Source: Azolla caroliniana
Taxonomy: Eukaryota > Polypodiophyta
Assembly: GCA_043228905.1 (NCBI GenBank)
Contig: JBHGNT010000010.1
Span: 10,230,001-10,294,000 of the forward strand
Length of the DNA: 64,000 nt
Direction: 5' to 3'
Below the pieces are notes generated by a model. That model had not been told where the DNA came from, ran no database searches, and saw only the letters and a list, made by a program, of their open reading frames with translations. The position numbers were made by a program, and so were the translations under genes. Positions 53,497 through 64,000 of the stretch are shown piece by piece (position 1 is the stretch's first letter; each line of letters begins with the position of its first letter).

Positions 53497-55320
53497 TAAC
53501 TCGATTCACGCATGCCATAGAATGATTCTAACCAGAGTAAAAGGAAATAAATCCCATGAAATTGAATGGATGGATGGATGGATGCCTTCTTTTTTATGTG
53601 ATGATTCACAATCTGCTCTGCTCGCAGGAAATACTGTTGAGTTAGAAATCTTGATAGCATCGTTTACCATATCCAAACAATTGATAAATCTCAAGTCACC
53701 ACTCAAGCAGACTAATAATGAGAAACATTGATAAGAGATTAACGAAAATAATGGATTAACGGTGCTTAATCACACCAACCATTCCCGAGTGAATGACAGA
53801 GACAACAATAAAAATAGCATATAATAAATATGAGTGAATTACACATAAAATACTTGTAGAATATATTACCTTCCGTTATGCCTTGGTAGTTGAATAATGG
53901 ATCTAAAGAGGAGGGCTTAGCCTCGCCAATAGAGTGTCACTAAGATGTCCTAATGAATGAATATACCCTTTATATAGCCCAACACCTAAGGCTCCTAGAG
54001 ACCACTAGATTTTCCAACTTCCCACATGTCATAGGTTTGTCTCTATGGGTTTGTCCCAAGTACTCGGATAAATAATTGTTTCCCACTTCTTCTACCCTTA
54101 ACACAATTAAAATTAGTTGTAAATGCAGTTCCTAATATTCTTGAGAAGTTACGCGCGCATACGTATGCTACTTGAGCTGGACCACCAGGAACTCGAAGGC
54201 TCATTAGAGTCAAATGTTTGTCAGAATTGAAAGATCATTTGACTCAAAGGCTCTATAGAGTTGCAAGATCGTCGGAGTCAAAGGTAAGTCGTAGTCGAAG
54301 ACTCTACAAAGTCGAAGGTAGGTCAGAGACAAATGTTATGTAGAGTCGAAGATAGGTCGGAATCAAAGATTCTTCAGAGTCGACGGTAGCGATGATCTGA
54401 ACAACGAATTATATGTAAGATTAGGATTGAGTCACTTCATTAACCCAAAGATCATGAATTAAGAACAAAGTTTACAATATTAAGTCCGAAATTGCTAGAT
54501 TAAGAAAGAAATTCCCTTTATAAAATAAGGATTGCAAGTTTTTGGGGATTTTTATTACAATGATAGTAACTTTTAGATATTAAACATGAGCTAAAAACCC
54601 TAAATTTCATAAAGAAGAAAAAAATTTAAACCTTAAAGCAATAAGTATGTTGAGGAGAGGAAGAAGAAAATGAAGAATAAAATAATAAACTGAACAAATT
54701 TGTTGAAGAGTGAAGTTTAAGGTGGAGATCCTCGAGTTTCGATGCAATGTTCTAGCAATCGACGACCACGTTGCCTCTTGTCAATGCTAGTATTACATGC
54801 CCTCTTTATTCATTACCCTAGCTTCTTCGCTTCTCAATCCGACAAAGCTTCCATGTCTCTCTCTTTCCCCTCTTCACCCTTTTATTGCATGAAAGAGCTC
54901 TTCCTTGCATAAAGTTAGTGAGTGATTTTTTATTTTACCGTCCACACTTTTTGTGTTAATCAAGGTTGTGTGGTGGGTACACATTGTTTGTGCATAGGGC
55001 TCTCTTTGAAGTGCAATTTCTTAGGTGTGGTTCCACGCAACGTCTTCTTTGAGAGAAAAATAATAACATGGAGCTGAAGTTTGTGACTTCTTCAGGAGCG
55101 AATTCGTGTGCTTAATTTTACTTCATCTTTTTTATGTTGGACAACCATGCGACTTGCTGGTAGCACCATTTTTTGTGAGGAGTCTTGGTGGACTCCTAGC
55201 CTAATCGATCGGTTGGGGGTTGTGTGCCCATTTCCCGAACTTTCCTACAATCTGTTGCACACTTGTTGGCCTTTAGAGTATAATCTGGAGGAGTAGTGTG
55301 GATAGGGAAGAGTTGGGTCG
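53497..55320. other. Intergenic DNA, short tandem repeat at 54230-54390
   Basis: AT-rich with no convincing gene. 54230-54390 has a degenerate repeat of about 35 bp built on GTCGAAGGTAGGTCGGAGTCAAAG. Small frames near 53506-53731 and 55108-55296 have no recognisable content. Confidence 0.5.
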
Positions 55321-55790
55321 GGTGTGTTATTCCTTAGGGCCAGACAATGGCCTAACACAGGGTGTCTCCGGAAGACACTTCACCAAAGGGGTGTTACGGC
55401 GAGATAACTTAAGACACAACGATTAATTGGACTTAATTGGCTACTTAGCAATAAGGTATACACTTAATACATGCGTAAGATATAACAATTAATACAGAAC
55501 AGTAATCAATACGTGAAGATAAAACAAGAAGCTTATATTAATTCTTTGTTAAAGTTATACATTGTAACCGGGCCTTTATATAGGTCATCGGTGCTGCTTA
55601 CAAAAATTGTGCCAACCGGCACTTGTTCGGAACCGGTCCGGATCCGGATTGGCATACTGATCCCGGTCCGTCCGTTCACTACATAATTATAATCTACTTT
55701 ACTTAATTAAAATATATTCCGAATAACCATCCCTTTCACATTCTGGTCTCTGCACCTTTGCCGGCCGGGTAACATATGGCACGCCCGTGG
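55320..55790 (-). repeat. Probable LTR of retroelement K
   Basis: Read on the minus strand it follows a purine-rich tract (AAGGGGTCGG), has CTATATAAAGGCCCGG (RC of about 55572-55587) as a TATA region, and ends near AACACA at about 55322. No second copy is in the window, so both edges are approximate. Confidence 0.45.
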
Positions 55791-55828
55791 GACAGTACCT
55801 TGTACGTCAAATCCCACTATCCGACCCC

Positions 55829-57930
55829 TTAGCCTTCGTCCAAGATATCCAGAATACTCTGCTCCAGGGTATCCAATGGTTGTTCGGAACTCTGTTGTTG
55901 TGGCTGTTGTTGTTGTTGTGGTTGCGGCTCCTCTGATTGTTGCACATGAGAGGGCGTCTGTTCGGCTCCCACTACCGGCGGTTGTGGTGGTGATTCCTCC
56001 GTTAGCTGCTCCGCCGGATTTGACTCCGGTTGACTCGCCCCAGCCTTGTCTCCGTCCAGTCCTTGCTCCGGTGATGGCTCCTCATCGGTGAGGTTGACGG
56101 TCGTCACTTGCTTTGCTTCTTCTCTCCGTAGCCTAGTCCGCTCATAGCTCTCAAACTGGATTTGATCATCCAGTCGATCATCATCTAGCTGTGCTACAAG
56201 TTGCCGGACCACTACTAACTGCTCCTCCACCAGAGTTACAAAATCTTCGGCTAACTCATCTCTTACAGCAGTGAAGTCCTCCTTCGTTAGCATGTAGCAG
56301 TTGTCGCCCTCCTTCTGCCGGTTTTCCGCGTCCGCCCGTAACAACTGGAGCTCGGCTATGTGCTTTGCCCATTTGTCCTACCATTGCGCGGAGCTCTCGT
56401 CAATCAAGTGTTTGGTCTTGTTTCTCCATGCTTGGACAATGAACTGGATCCGCTCCAATCCCATCTTCGATTTTTCCTCCACGGCTTGTTGTTCGTCCTT
56501 CAACTGCTTGATCAGTGCAACCGTATCCACCTCCTGCTCCCGGTAATGTGACAATTGGATTTGATAGGTGTTCTGCAGCCTTTGCAAGACCATCGTCGCT
56601 CTTTCCTTCTCTTCATAATGCTGCTTATGCAGCTCCATCTGTTCTTGCACGGCTTCCTCCAGCAGCGTGGTTCTTTCAACCTGTTCCTCCGCCAACGCTG
56701 TCTCAACTCTATGCACCTCCTACCAAAGCTCTGCCATCTTCTCCTGCTGTTTCTTATGCTCCGTATTCAGGTGCTTGTAGTCCCGGTGCAGGTGCTCAAA
56801 ATCATCGGTCTTCTGCTTCAGCTTTTGGTTGAGTTGCCGACGAGCGCGGTCTTCCCGGTCCTTCTGCTGACGGAGTTCTTCTTTTAGCCTTTCGATCTCT
56901 ATTTCTGCCATCCATCGCAACTTCTCCTTTTCTTGCAACACCTTCTCTTTCTCCTCCTTCAGCCGGTCATAGGCCTGATATCCTTTCCGCAGATTCTCTT
57001 CTGCCTGGCGGAGGTTCTCAACAGTCTTTGCTTGCTCTTCTTCTGCCGCTTTCTTCAAGTCCCGCTCTCGGGTGTGTAATGCTTCCTGTGCGGCCAGTTC
57101 ATCTCTTAATTCAGCAAGCTCTTTTGCTTGCGCCGCCACTATCTCCGGGACTGTTTCCGTCTCCGGGGTCTTATTGCTATGTACAGGTGCCAGTGCTTCT
57201 TTATTTTGTACATCTACCGGAGTCACCGGTGCTTGGAGCTGTGGTCCGTTAAGGCTATTTTGGCTAATTCTTCTGTGGCCAGGTCCAAGTCTTGTTCTAG
57301 GCTCCGGATCCTTGACCGGGCCATCTCTAGTTCTCCGGTTGTGACGAGCAACCGGTCCATTTGCACTTTCTCTTCCCCCTCTATGTAGTGTACCACTTTG
57401 GCAATCTATTCTTCAATCCACCGGAGCCATTGGCTGCCGGTACCCTGTTGTTGCGTCTGCCCGGAGGGTTGGCTATTGGTGTCGCTGGCCAGTGGTCGGT
57501 TTTGTCTAGTTGCGTCGAGCTGCAACTCTGGCTCTTGTTGGTGACCACTTTGCCGTTCTGGTTGCGGCTCCGTTGGCCGCTCCGCCTCTGAATGCTCTTG
57601 GCCTGCTGGTGGGGTCGGCAACTGTACTCCTGGCGCTTGCATTTCGGGTCTTGCCGTATCCTGACCCATCGGTAGAGGTTGTTGTGGAGGGAGCTCTGTG
57701 ACCGGTTCTGTCCGAACCGGTTCCGGTTCCATCCTTGGTGCGGGCTGCTCAGGCCGGGGTACAGGCGTGTCATCCTTCTTTGGGTCCGAACGCTCCCTGG
57801 CATGTTCGGAGGTGCTTGCCTTTTGGCGCCGCTGGAGGTGCTCTGACGATTCCTCCTCCGCTTCCTCCTCCTAAGTCCTGATGTTGATTTTCGCTACCAA
57901 GGGGTCCGGTGCTTGTTGAACCGGTCGACT
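55829..57930 (-). pseudogene. Retroelement K ORF: proline-rich then coiled coil (broken)
   Basis: On the minus strand from about 57930: PVRPIKIKLSRPVQ, then a Pro/Gln/Glu-rich section (57803-57406), then a long heptad-like coiled coil (about 57370-56150) with pieces such as AKELAELRDELAAQEAL and RLKEELRQQKDREDRARR. It ends in an acidic Gln-rich tail and LDILDEG, stop at 55829-55831. Stops at about 57405, 56718 and 56376 split it. No enzymatic motif is present. Its place just before a probable LTR suggests a structural or accessory ORF of an LTR element. I do not recognise the family. The copia LTR at 57987 interrupts it. Confidence 0.5.
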
Positions 57931-57986
57931 AAGCTTGATCTTGATTGGCCGTACCGGTGGCTCCTCTTGCGTTTCCGCTTGCCGTT

Positions 57987-58442
57987 TGTTGAGAGACAAG
58001 CTCAACATCAGCCGGATCGGCTGAAGAAGCCGAGGACCGGATCGGTTGGGACCGATCGGTTAGGCCGAATGCGTAAACCGATACGCGGACCGGTGCGTAG
58101 GTAGGGCCGTATCGGTGCGTAAACCGGGAGGCCGCTAGGAAAGATATTCCGTGAGGAATATATTTGGGAGTTAGTGTAGGAGCTCTTAATGAGCATTGAA
58201 GTACTGTCAGTACTTCGGTCAGTCCTTCCAGGACATGTATAAAAGTGTTCATTGAACACACATATGTATAGAGCGGTGAATAGAGATTGAGTATCTTTTT
58301 GTTGAATATAGTTCTTGTGTTTTCTCTCTCTCACTCCCCCTGTCTCTCCCGCGTATACTGCGTAAGCTCAAGCTCTCCATTAAACCTGAGTTTTCTTCCT
58401 TCTGTTCGGTCTTCATACTTGCTTCCCCAGCTACTTTTCACA
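57987..58442 (+). repeat. Copia I 5' LTR
   Basis: 456 bp. GAAGTAC/GTACTTC inverted repeat, then GTCCTTCCAGGAC, then TATAAAAG: the same promoter layout as copia A. Confidence 0.9.
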
Positions 58443-58575
58443 TGGTATCAGAGCGCGAGGGTTGAGAACCTCTCTACAGCCGACACAGGTTGACGAAGAA
58501 GAACAAGAAGAACGATGGATAGAGGCATGGCGAGCTCACTTCCAACAGAGAAGCTAGACAGAACCAACTACGCGT
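57987..58575 (+). mobile_element. Copia A-family element I, 5' end
   Basis: LTR 57987-58442 (TGTTGAGAGAC to TTTTCACA), primer site TGGTATCAGAGC at 58443, leader, and gag start ATGGATAGAGGCATGGCGAGC (58515). Gag breaks off after 20-odd codons (EKLDRTNYA), where gypsy J begins. It appears to be inserted in retroelement K. Confidence 0.88.
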
Positions 58576-59229
58576 TGTCGTGAAGAAAATCGTCCCTTAG
58601 CGCAATCGGTGAATAGCGCGCGTGAACCGGCTCTTCACGCGTGCGCGCCCTTTAATGTATATAATAGAGAATTAGGTACAAAGGTATATCCTAGGTAGTT
58701 AGATTCGGTAGGTAGGAAGTTAATGAGGGAAACGGCTCCCTTCTTGAAGCTATAAAAGAGAGGGAGACGCAACGTGAAAGGGATATATTATTATTGGAGG
58801 AGGACGAAGTGTTGTCGGACCGAAACCGAACGCTTCTCCTCTGTTCGTTCTCCATCGCTCTTCTCTGCAGGTTTTCGGGAGGCTCGCGCTGCTTCGAGGA
58901 ACGCCCGTGTGCTTCCGGCAGCACCTCCATCCTATCCCCTTTCGTGCGCAGACGAGCAGGCTTCGGCATCTGTTCGCCGGCCTGTTCGGTTGTAACCGCT
59001 CGCGTGCTCTGTTGTTTATTTATCATTCGTTAATATACAAACATTCGTGTCTCTCTGTCTCTGTGTCCATTCGTGTCTTCCGCGTTAACGGGCCATTTCC
59101 TTGTGTTTCTTTGCTCATACGTAACCGGGCGTCTCTCTCTTTCTCTTTCCCCTTCTATCACCTGCTCTTCGGTTCAAGACCCCGGTGGTCCCGCCTCGTT
59201 TCTCCACGCACGCGCGTAGTAACGCGACA
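58576..59229 (+). repeat. Gypsy J 5' LTR
   Basis: 654 bp from TGTCGTGAAG to TAACGCGACA. TATAAAAG lies at about 58751 and a pyrimidine-rich stretch at about 59045-59070. The primer site follows directly. Confidence 0.8.
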
Positions 59230-59273
59230 TCTTTGGTGAACCCGACGTGAACAAGGCGACAGAGGAGCAGAAG

Positions 59274-60527
59274 ATGAGGGGGTCGGATCTTGCAGATGCC
59301 GTGGCTTCGGCCGTGGACCGGATAGTGAGCGCGCGCGAGGGCACCAACGCCCTTGACAGGGCTATTGAGGCGATCATTGATACGATCGGCCGGTTCAGTG
59401 GAAAGGATACCACGAGTTATTTGGCGTCCTACTGGGCGGAGATGTTGATGAGGGATATTCCGGAAGAGAGGCGTCTTGCCGGATTCCCTCGAGTAGCGAT
59501 GCCGGGCATCCATGCGGAGGTGCTCGAGGTCCGGGCGGAGAGCCGGACCTGGGAGGAGTTCGAAGGACAGCTCCTGGAGAAATACGGGTTGGATGACGCG
59601 CTTCGACTTTCGAAGCGGGGCTTCATGGAGTGGGTGGAGTCCCCCAACAAAGGAAGAAATGCGTCGGTACTCCTCCGGGAGTTTGAGGAACGCTTTGCGC
59701 GCCTTTCGGCGCTCGATCGGACCGTTCTTGACACAAGTCGTGTCCTACTGTTTGTCAAAACGGTTGACGCACGGGATCGGGAGCAAGTGGGCTCCTTACT
59801 GGAAACCGAAGACGGGCTGACGGCCGACTGGGCCGCGATAAAAAGAGTCTGCGGCCGTTTTGACAAACGGTGGGAGTGGGCTGATACAGGGGCGGGTCCT
59901 GTCGCAGCAAGGAAGCTCGAACCAATACCTCAGACGCGAAGGGAAGAGACCCGGGAGTGGCTCGAAACTAGTTCGGCTTCGACTGGCGTGGTCAGAGGCT
60001 CGTTCAGGGGAACAGCTTTGGAGGAGTTGACACGGGCGGTAAAGGATCTCCAGATCGCCCAGGCTCGGAGGGAAAGCGACGAACAGGCTCGTGACCGATG
60101 GCCTCCGGCAGGAAATAGGTGCATGTGGTGCGACGAGGTCGGCTACATCTGGAAAGACTGCGGGGACTTTGCGGAGGCTTTGAGAAGCCGGGTAGTGTAT
60201 CTTTGGGAAGGTCGGATGCACGCCAGCGATACCTGGAGGGCCCTAAACCGAAACGACGGGCGAGGAGGAATGAAAAGGCTGATGGAAGAGGCGGCGGCCC
60301 GGCACGCGGAGACCGTCCACTACTCGGCGTCAGCCGGTATTCGGGTCGGAGGCAGCGAGGCCCGGAAGGAGAACAAAGTCGGGTTCTGGCCGACGATGCT
60401 GGAAGGCCTCGCCAATGCCCGACTAAGGAAAGACGAGGCGGACCGCGCGGAGAAGCGGGTCCAGGAGGTAACCGGGTGGAGTGACCCGGTCGAAGAAAAG
60501 ACGGGTTTCGTCGAAGCAGCTTGCTAG
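59274..60527 (+). CDS. Gypsy J gag (417 aa)
   Basis: Opens at ATG 59274 (MRGSDLADAVASAVDRIV) and stays open to TAG at 60525. A capsid-like retrotransposon gag region (SYLASYWAEMLMRDI, WEEFEGQLLEKYGLDDALR) is followed by a zinc-knuckle position reading CMWCDEVGYIWKDC, where the usual His is Tyr. The C-terminal third is basic and charged. Gag forms the virus-like particle. The frame is intact although downstream pol is not. Confidence 0.8.
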   Translation: MRGSDLADAVASAVDRIVSAREGTNALDRAIEAIIDTIGRFSGKDTTSYLASYWAEMLMRDIPEERRLAGFPRVAMPGIHAEVLEVRAESRTWEEFEGQLLEKYGLDDALRLSKRGFMEWVESPNKGRNASVLLREFEERFARLSALDRTVLDTSRVLLFVKTVDARDREQVGSLLETEDGLTADWAAIKRVCGRFDKRWEWADTGAGPVAARKLEPIPQTRREETREWLETSSASTGVVRGSFRGTALEELTRAVKDLQIAQARRESDEQARDRWPPAGNRCMWCDEVGYIWKDCGDFAEALRSRVVYLWEGRMHASDTWRALNRNDGRGGMKRLMEEAAARHAETVHYSASAGIRVGGSEARKENKVGFWPTMLEGLANARLRKDEADRAEKRVQEVTGWSDPVEEKTGFVEAAC

Positions 60528-60539
60528 AACTACGAGGCG

Positions 60540-61400
60540 ATGGTTGAAGACAAACGGGTAGGTAAAACCCGAAGGGCCGGACCATCACAAAGATACGAAA
60601 CCCGATTCGGGCCGAAACAGAACAAGGCCGGTGAGACCAGTGCCCGGGATAACCACAAGAAGGGCGGATACATGTTGGGCACGGAGATCGAAAGGACCAC
60701 GGACCTACGAAAGGTCCTGGAAGAACGAATCCTCGACAGCAAGGTGGAACTGTCGTTGCGGGAGGTGCTCGGAATCGCCAAGAAGGAGTTCCACGACTCC
60801 ATCGTAGACTTGGTGAAGAGGAAGAGGCTGTCGACGGAGACAGAACCGGAAAGGCCGGTGGAGGTGCGGACGATGCACATAGAGGACATGGCGCTGGAAG
60901 ACGAGTGGGCGGAGAGCCACTATTCGAGGCCACACTGGGCCCGAGTGACCACGGAAACCTTGGTGAAGATCGGGGATGTTTAGGAACTGGTGGTGGCGCT
61001 GGTGGACCACGGTTCGGAAATAAACCTGATGTCCATGGACTTCTACTAGAAGGAGAAATGGCCGGTCAACACCAAGCACGGGTGGAAGATACGGGCGGCG
61101 ACGCACGCCACCGAGGAACTACACGGGGCCTGCCCAAACGTGCGAGTCAAGATCGGCGACGTCGAGATAGACCAACACTTCTTTGTGCAGGAGACGTCCT
61201 CGCACCCGGTCATACTGGGAGAACCGTACATTACGGCAGCACGGATGGAGACCAAGGTGTTGGACAACAGGTCGGCTTATGCGAGGGTCAAGAGTCAGGA
61301 CGGGCGTCATTCGGTCCAGTTCCTGACGGTGCGATCGAACCACGAGCGAAACCGAGAGTCCCTCGGTGGCGAGAACCGAGAGGATTTTTAGAGAGGGCTG
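60540..61400 (+). pseudogene. Gypsy J linker and aspartic protease
   Basis: ATG at 60540 begins a basic linker, then a stop at 60981. Reading on gives LVVALVDHGSEINLMS, the protease site with Asp-His-Gly instead of Asp-Ser/Thr-Gly, a stop at 61047-61049, and the flap-to-end region HPVILGEPYITAARMETKV and NHERNRESL. Two stops make it non-functional as it stands. Confidence 0.75.
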
Positions 61401-61589
61401 TCAAGGCGTGGGGCCGCGATAGTCCGGACACTCCGGGAAAACCCCACAAATGTACGATAGAGGCGAAACTGAAGAAATCTTGTACCATAAGTAGGAAGTT
61501 TTGTTTCTCCGACAACGGAGGGTGTACGATAGTTGGCGTTGTTGGCCGAGAAAAGACAAGGGCGGAAGAGCGACTTCGGGCATGCAGAG

Positions 61590-62937
61590 TTCTCGAGCCC
61601 AACGAGGAAATCAACAGAGCCGTGGAGGCGGTCTCCTTCGACGGTACCTTGGGAATACTGCGAGAGGTGGTCGGAGAGGGCCTTAAAGAGGACCAGACGA
61701 TACCGGTTTGTTCAGAAGAGACGTACGAAGTCATCGCGGATTTCAATCGAGGGCTCGAGTCGGATCGGACGGCCCGGGTTAACACGAAGTACAAGACTGT
61801 GGACCGGAAGGTAAGGCCAGTCGCGGCACCCTTACCGGAGGGCAGCGAGTTGCGAATCAAGGGGTTCGCGTCGGACCCCAGTTTACGAGATCCGGCCTGC
61901 ATAGGACACACCTTCACCGACAGAACGCTACGGGAGCTCAAAATCAGTGGGGTGGGTTCCTACTATCGGCGGAAGAAGACCGGTTTCGGAGAGTGCTCGG
62001 AAGGCACGGGAAAGCCTTCGCATTCTCACCGGAAGAGATCGGGTGCGTAGACCCGACAGTCGTGAAGCCGATGGTGATATTCACGGTACCGCATGTGCCG
62101 TGGAATCTCAAACCAATTCCGGTACCGAGAGCTCACATCCCGGAGCTGATGGAGCTGTTGAGGCAGAAAGTCAATATGGGCATCCTCGAACCGTCGAGTG
62201 CCCCGTACTCGAACCGGTGGTTTACCGTACCGAAGAAGAACGGGACGTTGCGCTTCATTCAAGACCTGCAACCGGTCAACAGAGTGACCATTCGGAACGC
62301 AGGAATCGGACCAACGATAGACGAGTTCGCGGAGGCCTTCGCCGGAAGGTCGATCTACTCGGTCGGTGATCTGTACTCGGGGTACGATCAGTTCCAACTA
62401 GCCGTAGAGAGCAGAGACATTACGACGATGCGGACTCCTCTCGGCCTAGTGCAGATGTGTACCCTGCCACAAGGAGGGACGAACTCGGTGGCCCACATGG
62501 TGAATGCGATGAACAAGGTGCTGAGGGATTGTATCCCGGACATCACCATGCCATTCTTGGATGACATCCCGATCAAGGGATGTCCGGTGGAGGAAAAGGA
62601 TGAAACGATCGGACCAGACGGATGCCGGAAATTCATGGTGACACACATTGACGATTGCGAGAGGGTGCTGCAGAGGCTAGAGGACGCGAGGCTCACCTTC
62701 TCCGGGGAGAAATCGGCCTTCGGGCAATCAGAGATCATGGTCGTCGGACATCTATGCGGACCGTATGGCCGGAAACCGTCTCCGGCTAAGGTGGAAGCCA
62801 TCTCCGCAATGAAGCCCGACTGTAACTCAGTCACGGAGGTACGGAGGTTCTTGGGAGCATGCGTGTTCTACCACATATGGATCTCGCATTACGCCCACGT
62901 TGCCGAGCCGCTATACGGGTTGCTAAAAAAGGGGTGA
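61590..62937 (+). pseudogene. Gypsy J reverse transcriptase
   Basis: A connector (KVRPVAAPLPEGSELR, DPSLRDPACIGHTFTD) is followed by a frameshift at about 61950, then HGKAFAFSPEEIG and the RT: PIPVPRAHIPELMELL, NRWFTVPKKNGTLRFIQDLQ, YSGYDQFQLAVESRDITTM, TLPQGGTNSVAHM, and the catalytic motif MPFLDDIPIKG (FLDD instead of YxDD). Thumb motif RRFLGACVFYHIWI. TGA at 62935-62937 separates it from RNase H in the same frame. Confidence 0.85.
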
Positions 62938-64000
62938 AAATTCGAATGGCGAGACGAGCATACGGAGTCGGTCCGAAAGATGAAGGAGGCTCTTGCTGCA
63001 GCTCCGGCACTCCGGAAGGCTGTCTACGAGAAAGGCACTCCCATCTACATAACGGTAGATACAAGTCCGACCGGGATTGGATGGGTCGTCAACCAAGAAG
63101 ATGAGGACGGCATTCGGTTCCCAATCCGGTTCGGCGCGAAGGTCCTCAGCGAGCGACAGCGAGGATACGCCCAGGTTAAACGCGAACTCTGGGGTATCGT
63201 TTCGGCGGTGAAGGCCGACAAAGACTATCTAATCGGTACAGAGGTGATTATCGAGACGGACTGCCTGCTGATTCTCGGCATGGTTTTCGGATGCGCAACC
63301 CTGAACCTGGCAATGCTCAGGTGGATAGTGTACATCAAGTCCCTGGATCCGGAAATACGACACATTTCCGGGAAAGACAATGCCATGGCCGACATGCTTT
63401 CGAGGGCGCGATTCGACGACGAGGGCGGCATGGTTTCGGAGGACAAGGAACTCGGTGTGGACTTCTTCGAGGCGACTTACGTAATAATCGAGGGAGGGAG
63501 CACTCCGACACTTAACGATTTCAACGAGAGCAAGTACGACGGGGAGTGGCTGCAGATTGGGAGATTCTTGAGGACGATGACGCCGGACGCGTCATGGACA
63601 AAGAACGAGGCCAACCGGATCCGGAAGAAAGCATACCGATTCTTTCTCCGGGACGGATACTTGTGGAAGCACCCGAAGAAGAGAAATGGCATCCCGCTCC
63701 GAGTAGTGGCGATGGAGGAGGAACAGGAGGAGTTGCTGAAGGCCTACCACGACAGCCCCTGGGCTGGACACCGTGGGACGTGGGCCATGTTCGAGAAACT
63801 AAAGGGGAAGTACTGGTGGCCGGGACTGTACCGGGACGTGCATCGGTTCGTGACAACTTGTGAGAGCTGTCAGATACACTCCATAGTCCGACATCGGGAC
63901 GAGCTTCACCCTACATACCCTCCGGCCATCCACTTCAAATGGATGGTAGATTTGGTGACGATGCCGATGGGCGTAGGGCAGATGCGATATCTGGTGCTGG
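62938..64000 (+). pseudogene. Gypsy J RNase H and integrase start (open to window end)
   Basis: Continues the RT frame after one TGA and stays open to base 64000. RNase H: ITVDTSPTGIGWVVNQ, LSERQRGYAQVKRELWG, HISGKDNAMADMLSR. Integrase HHCC zinc domain: YHDSPWAGHRGTWAMF, YWWPGLYRDV, CESCQIH. The catalytic core begins with FKWMVDLVTMPMG at the edge. Confidence 0.82.

Larger units (their letters stand above)
58576..64000 (+). mobile_element. Ty3/gypsy element J, GC-rich, runs off the window
   Basis: LTR 58576-59229, then a primer site starting TGGTGAACCCGACG, gag, protease, reverse transcriptase, RNase H and integrase up to the window end. It is much more GC-rich than its neighbours. Several stops and frameshifts lie in pol. 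The right LTR and TSD are outside the window. It inserted into the gag of copia I. Confidence 0.88.

Noticed and set aside
57028-57388. Plus-strand frames over the coiled-coil region
   Set aside because: Antisense of the heptad-rich minus frame; Leu/Ser/Cys-rich low-complexity shadows.
60004-60933. 309-codon antisense frame in gypsy J
   Set aside because: Mirror of the GC-rich gag frame with Pro/Ser/Arg bias; the plus frame carries the gag motifs.

Overview
The window is repeat-dominated nuclear DNA of a land plant. The evidence is spliced introns, a PLS-class pentatricopeptide-repeat (PPR) gene, Ty1/copia elements with initiator-tRNA(Met)-type primer sites, chromodomain gypsy elements and telo-box-like motifs. 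The PPR style and the retroelement mix would suit a fern or lycophyte, but that is an inference. The only likely host gene is the PPR gene at 51868-53496 (minus). Almost everything else is mobile DNA inserted into mobile DNA, and most nesting levels can be read from intact 5-bp target-site duplications (TSDs).

Left block (1-17179). A minus-strand copia end (1-931) abuts LINE debris. A minus-strand copia (about 2688-14815) is split by a chromovirus (Ty3/gypsy, 4817-10470, TSD ACTAG) and by a LINE (about 13090-14545) in its 5' LTR. A decayed gypsy relic (15000-15900) and another LINE relic follow.

Central block (17180-50703). Copia A (TSD CACTA) is the outer shell. Copia B (17504-40794, TSD CATTA) sits in A's 5' LTR. 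B's 5' LTR is in turn split by DNA transposon C (17723-29608, TSD TATA), and B's gag is split by copia D (30189-35662, TSD GGCTC). B also holds a solo LTR (36982-37777, TSD CATAG). A also holds a solo LTR (44917-45582, TSD TGCAA) and a gypsy H (45954-49816). D is the youngest: its LTRs are nearly identical and it has one intact 1343-codon gag-pol frame.

Transposon C is the most unusual object. It is 11.9 kb with 25-bp terminal inverted repeats and two convergent genes. The plus-strand gene is multi-exon and encodes a coiled-coil, RING-like protein that can be spliced in frame to a degenerate FCP1/NIF-type phosphatase-like domain. The minus-strand gene is a two-exon DDE-type transposase broken by a single in-frame TAG. 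Each gene has one large intron made almost entirely of the palindrome GCTAATTAGC repeated dozens of times; the same palindrome lies beside both termini.

The chromoviruses carry a second set of signals: a perfect four-unit heat-shock element before the TATA box, an antisense tRNA-like A-box/B-box sequence at the LTR start, and a primer site complementary to the predicted RNA 5' end (Tf1/sushi-like self-priming). The self-priming is supported by covariation in a decayed relative and by an inverted junction in gypsy H.

Right block (50709-64000). This holds the PPR gene, AT-rich intergenic DNA, a minus-strand retroelement K with a proline-rich and coiled-coil ORF, a copia 5' end (57987-58575), and a GC-rich gypsy J (58576 to beyond the window end).
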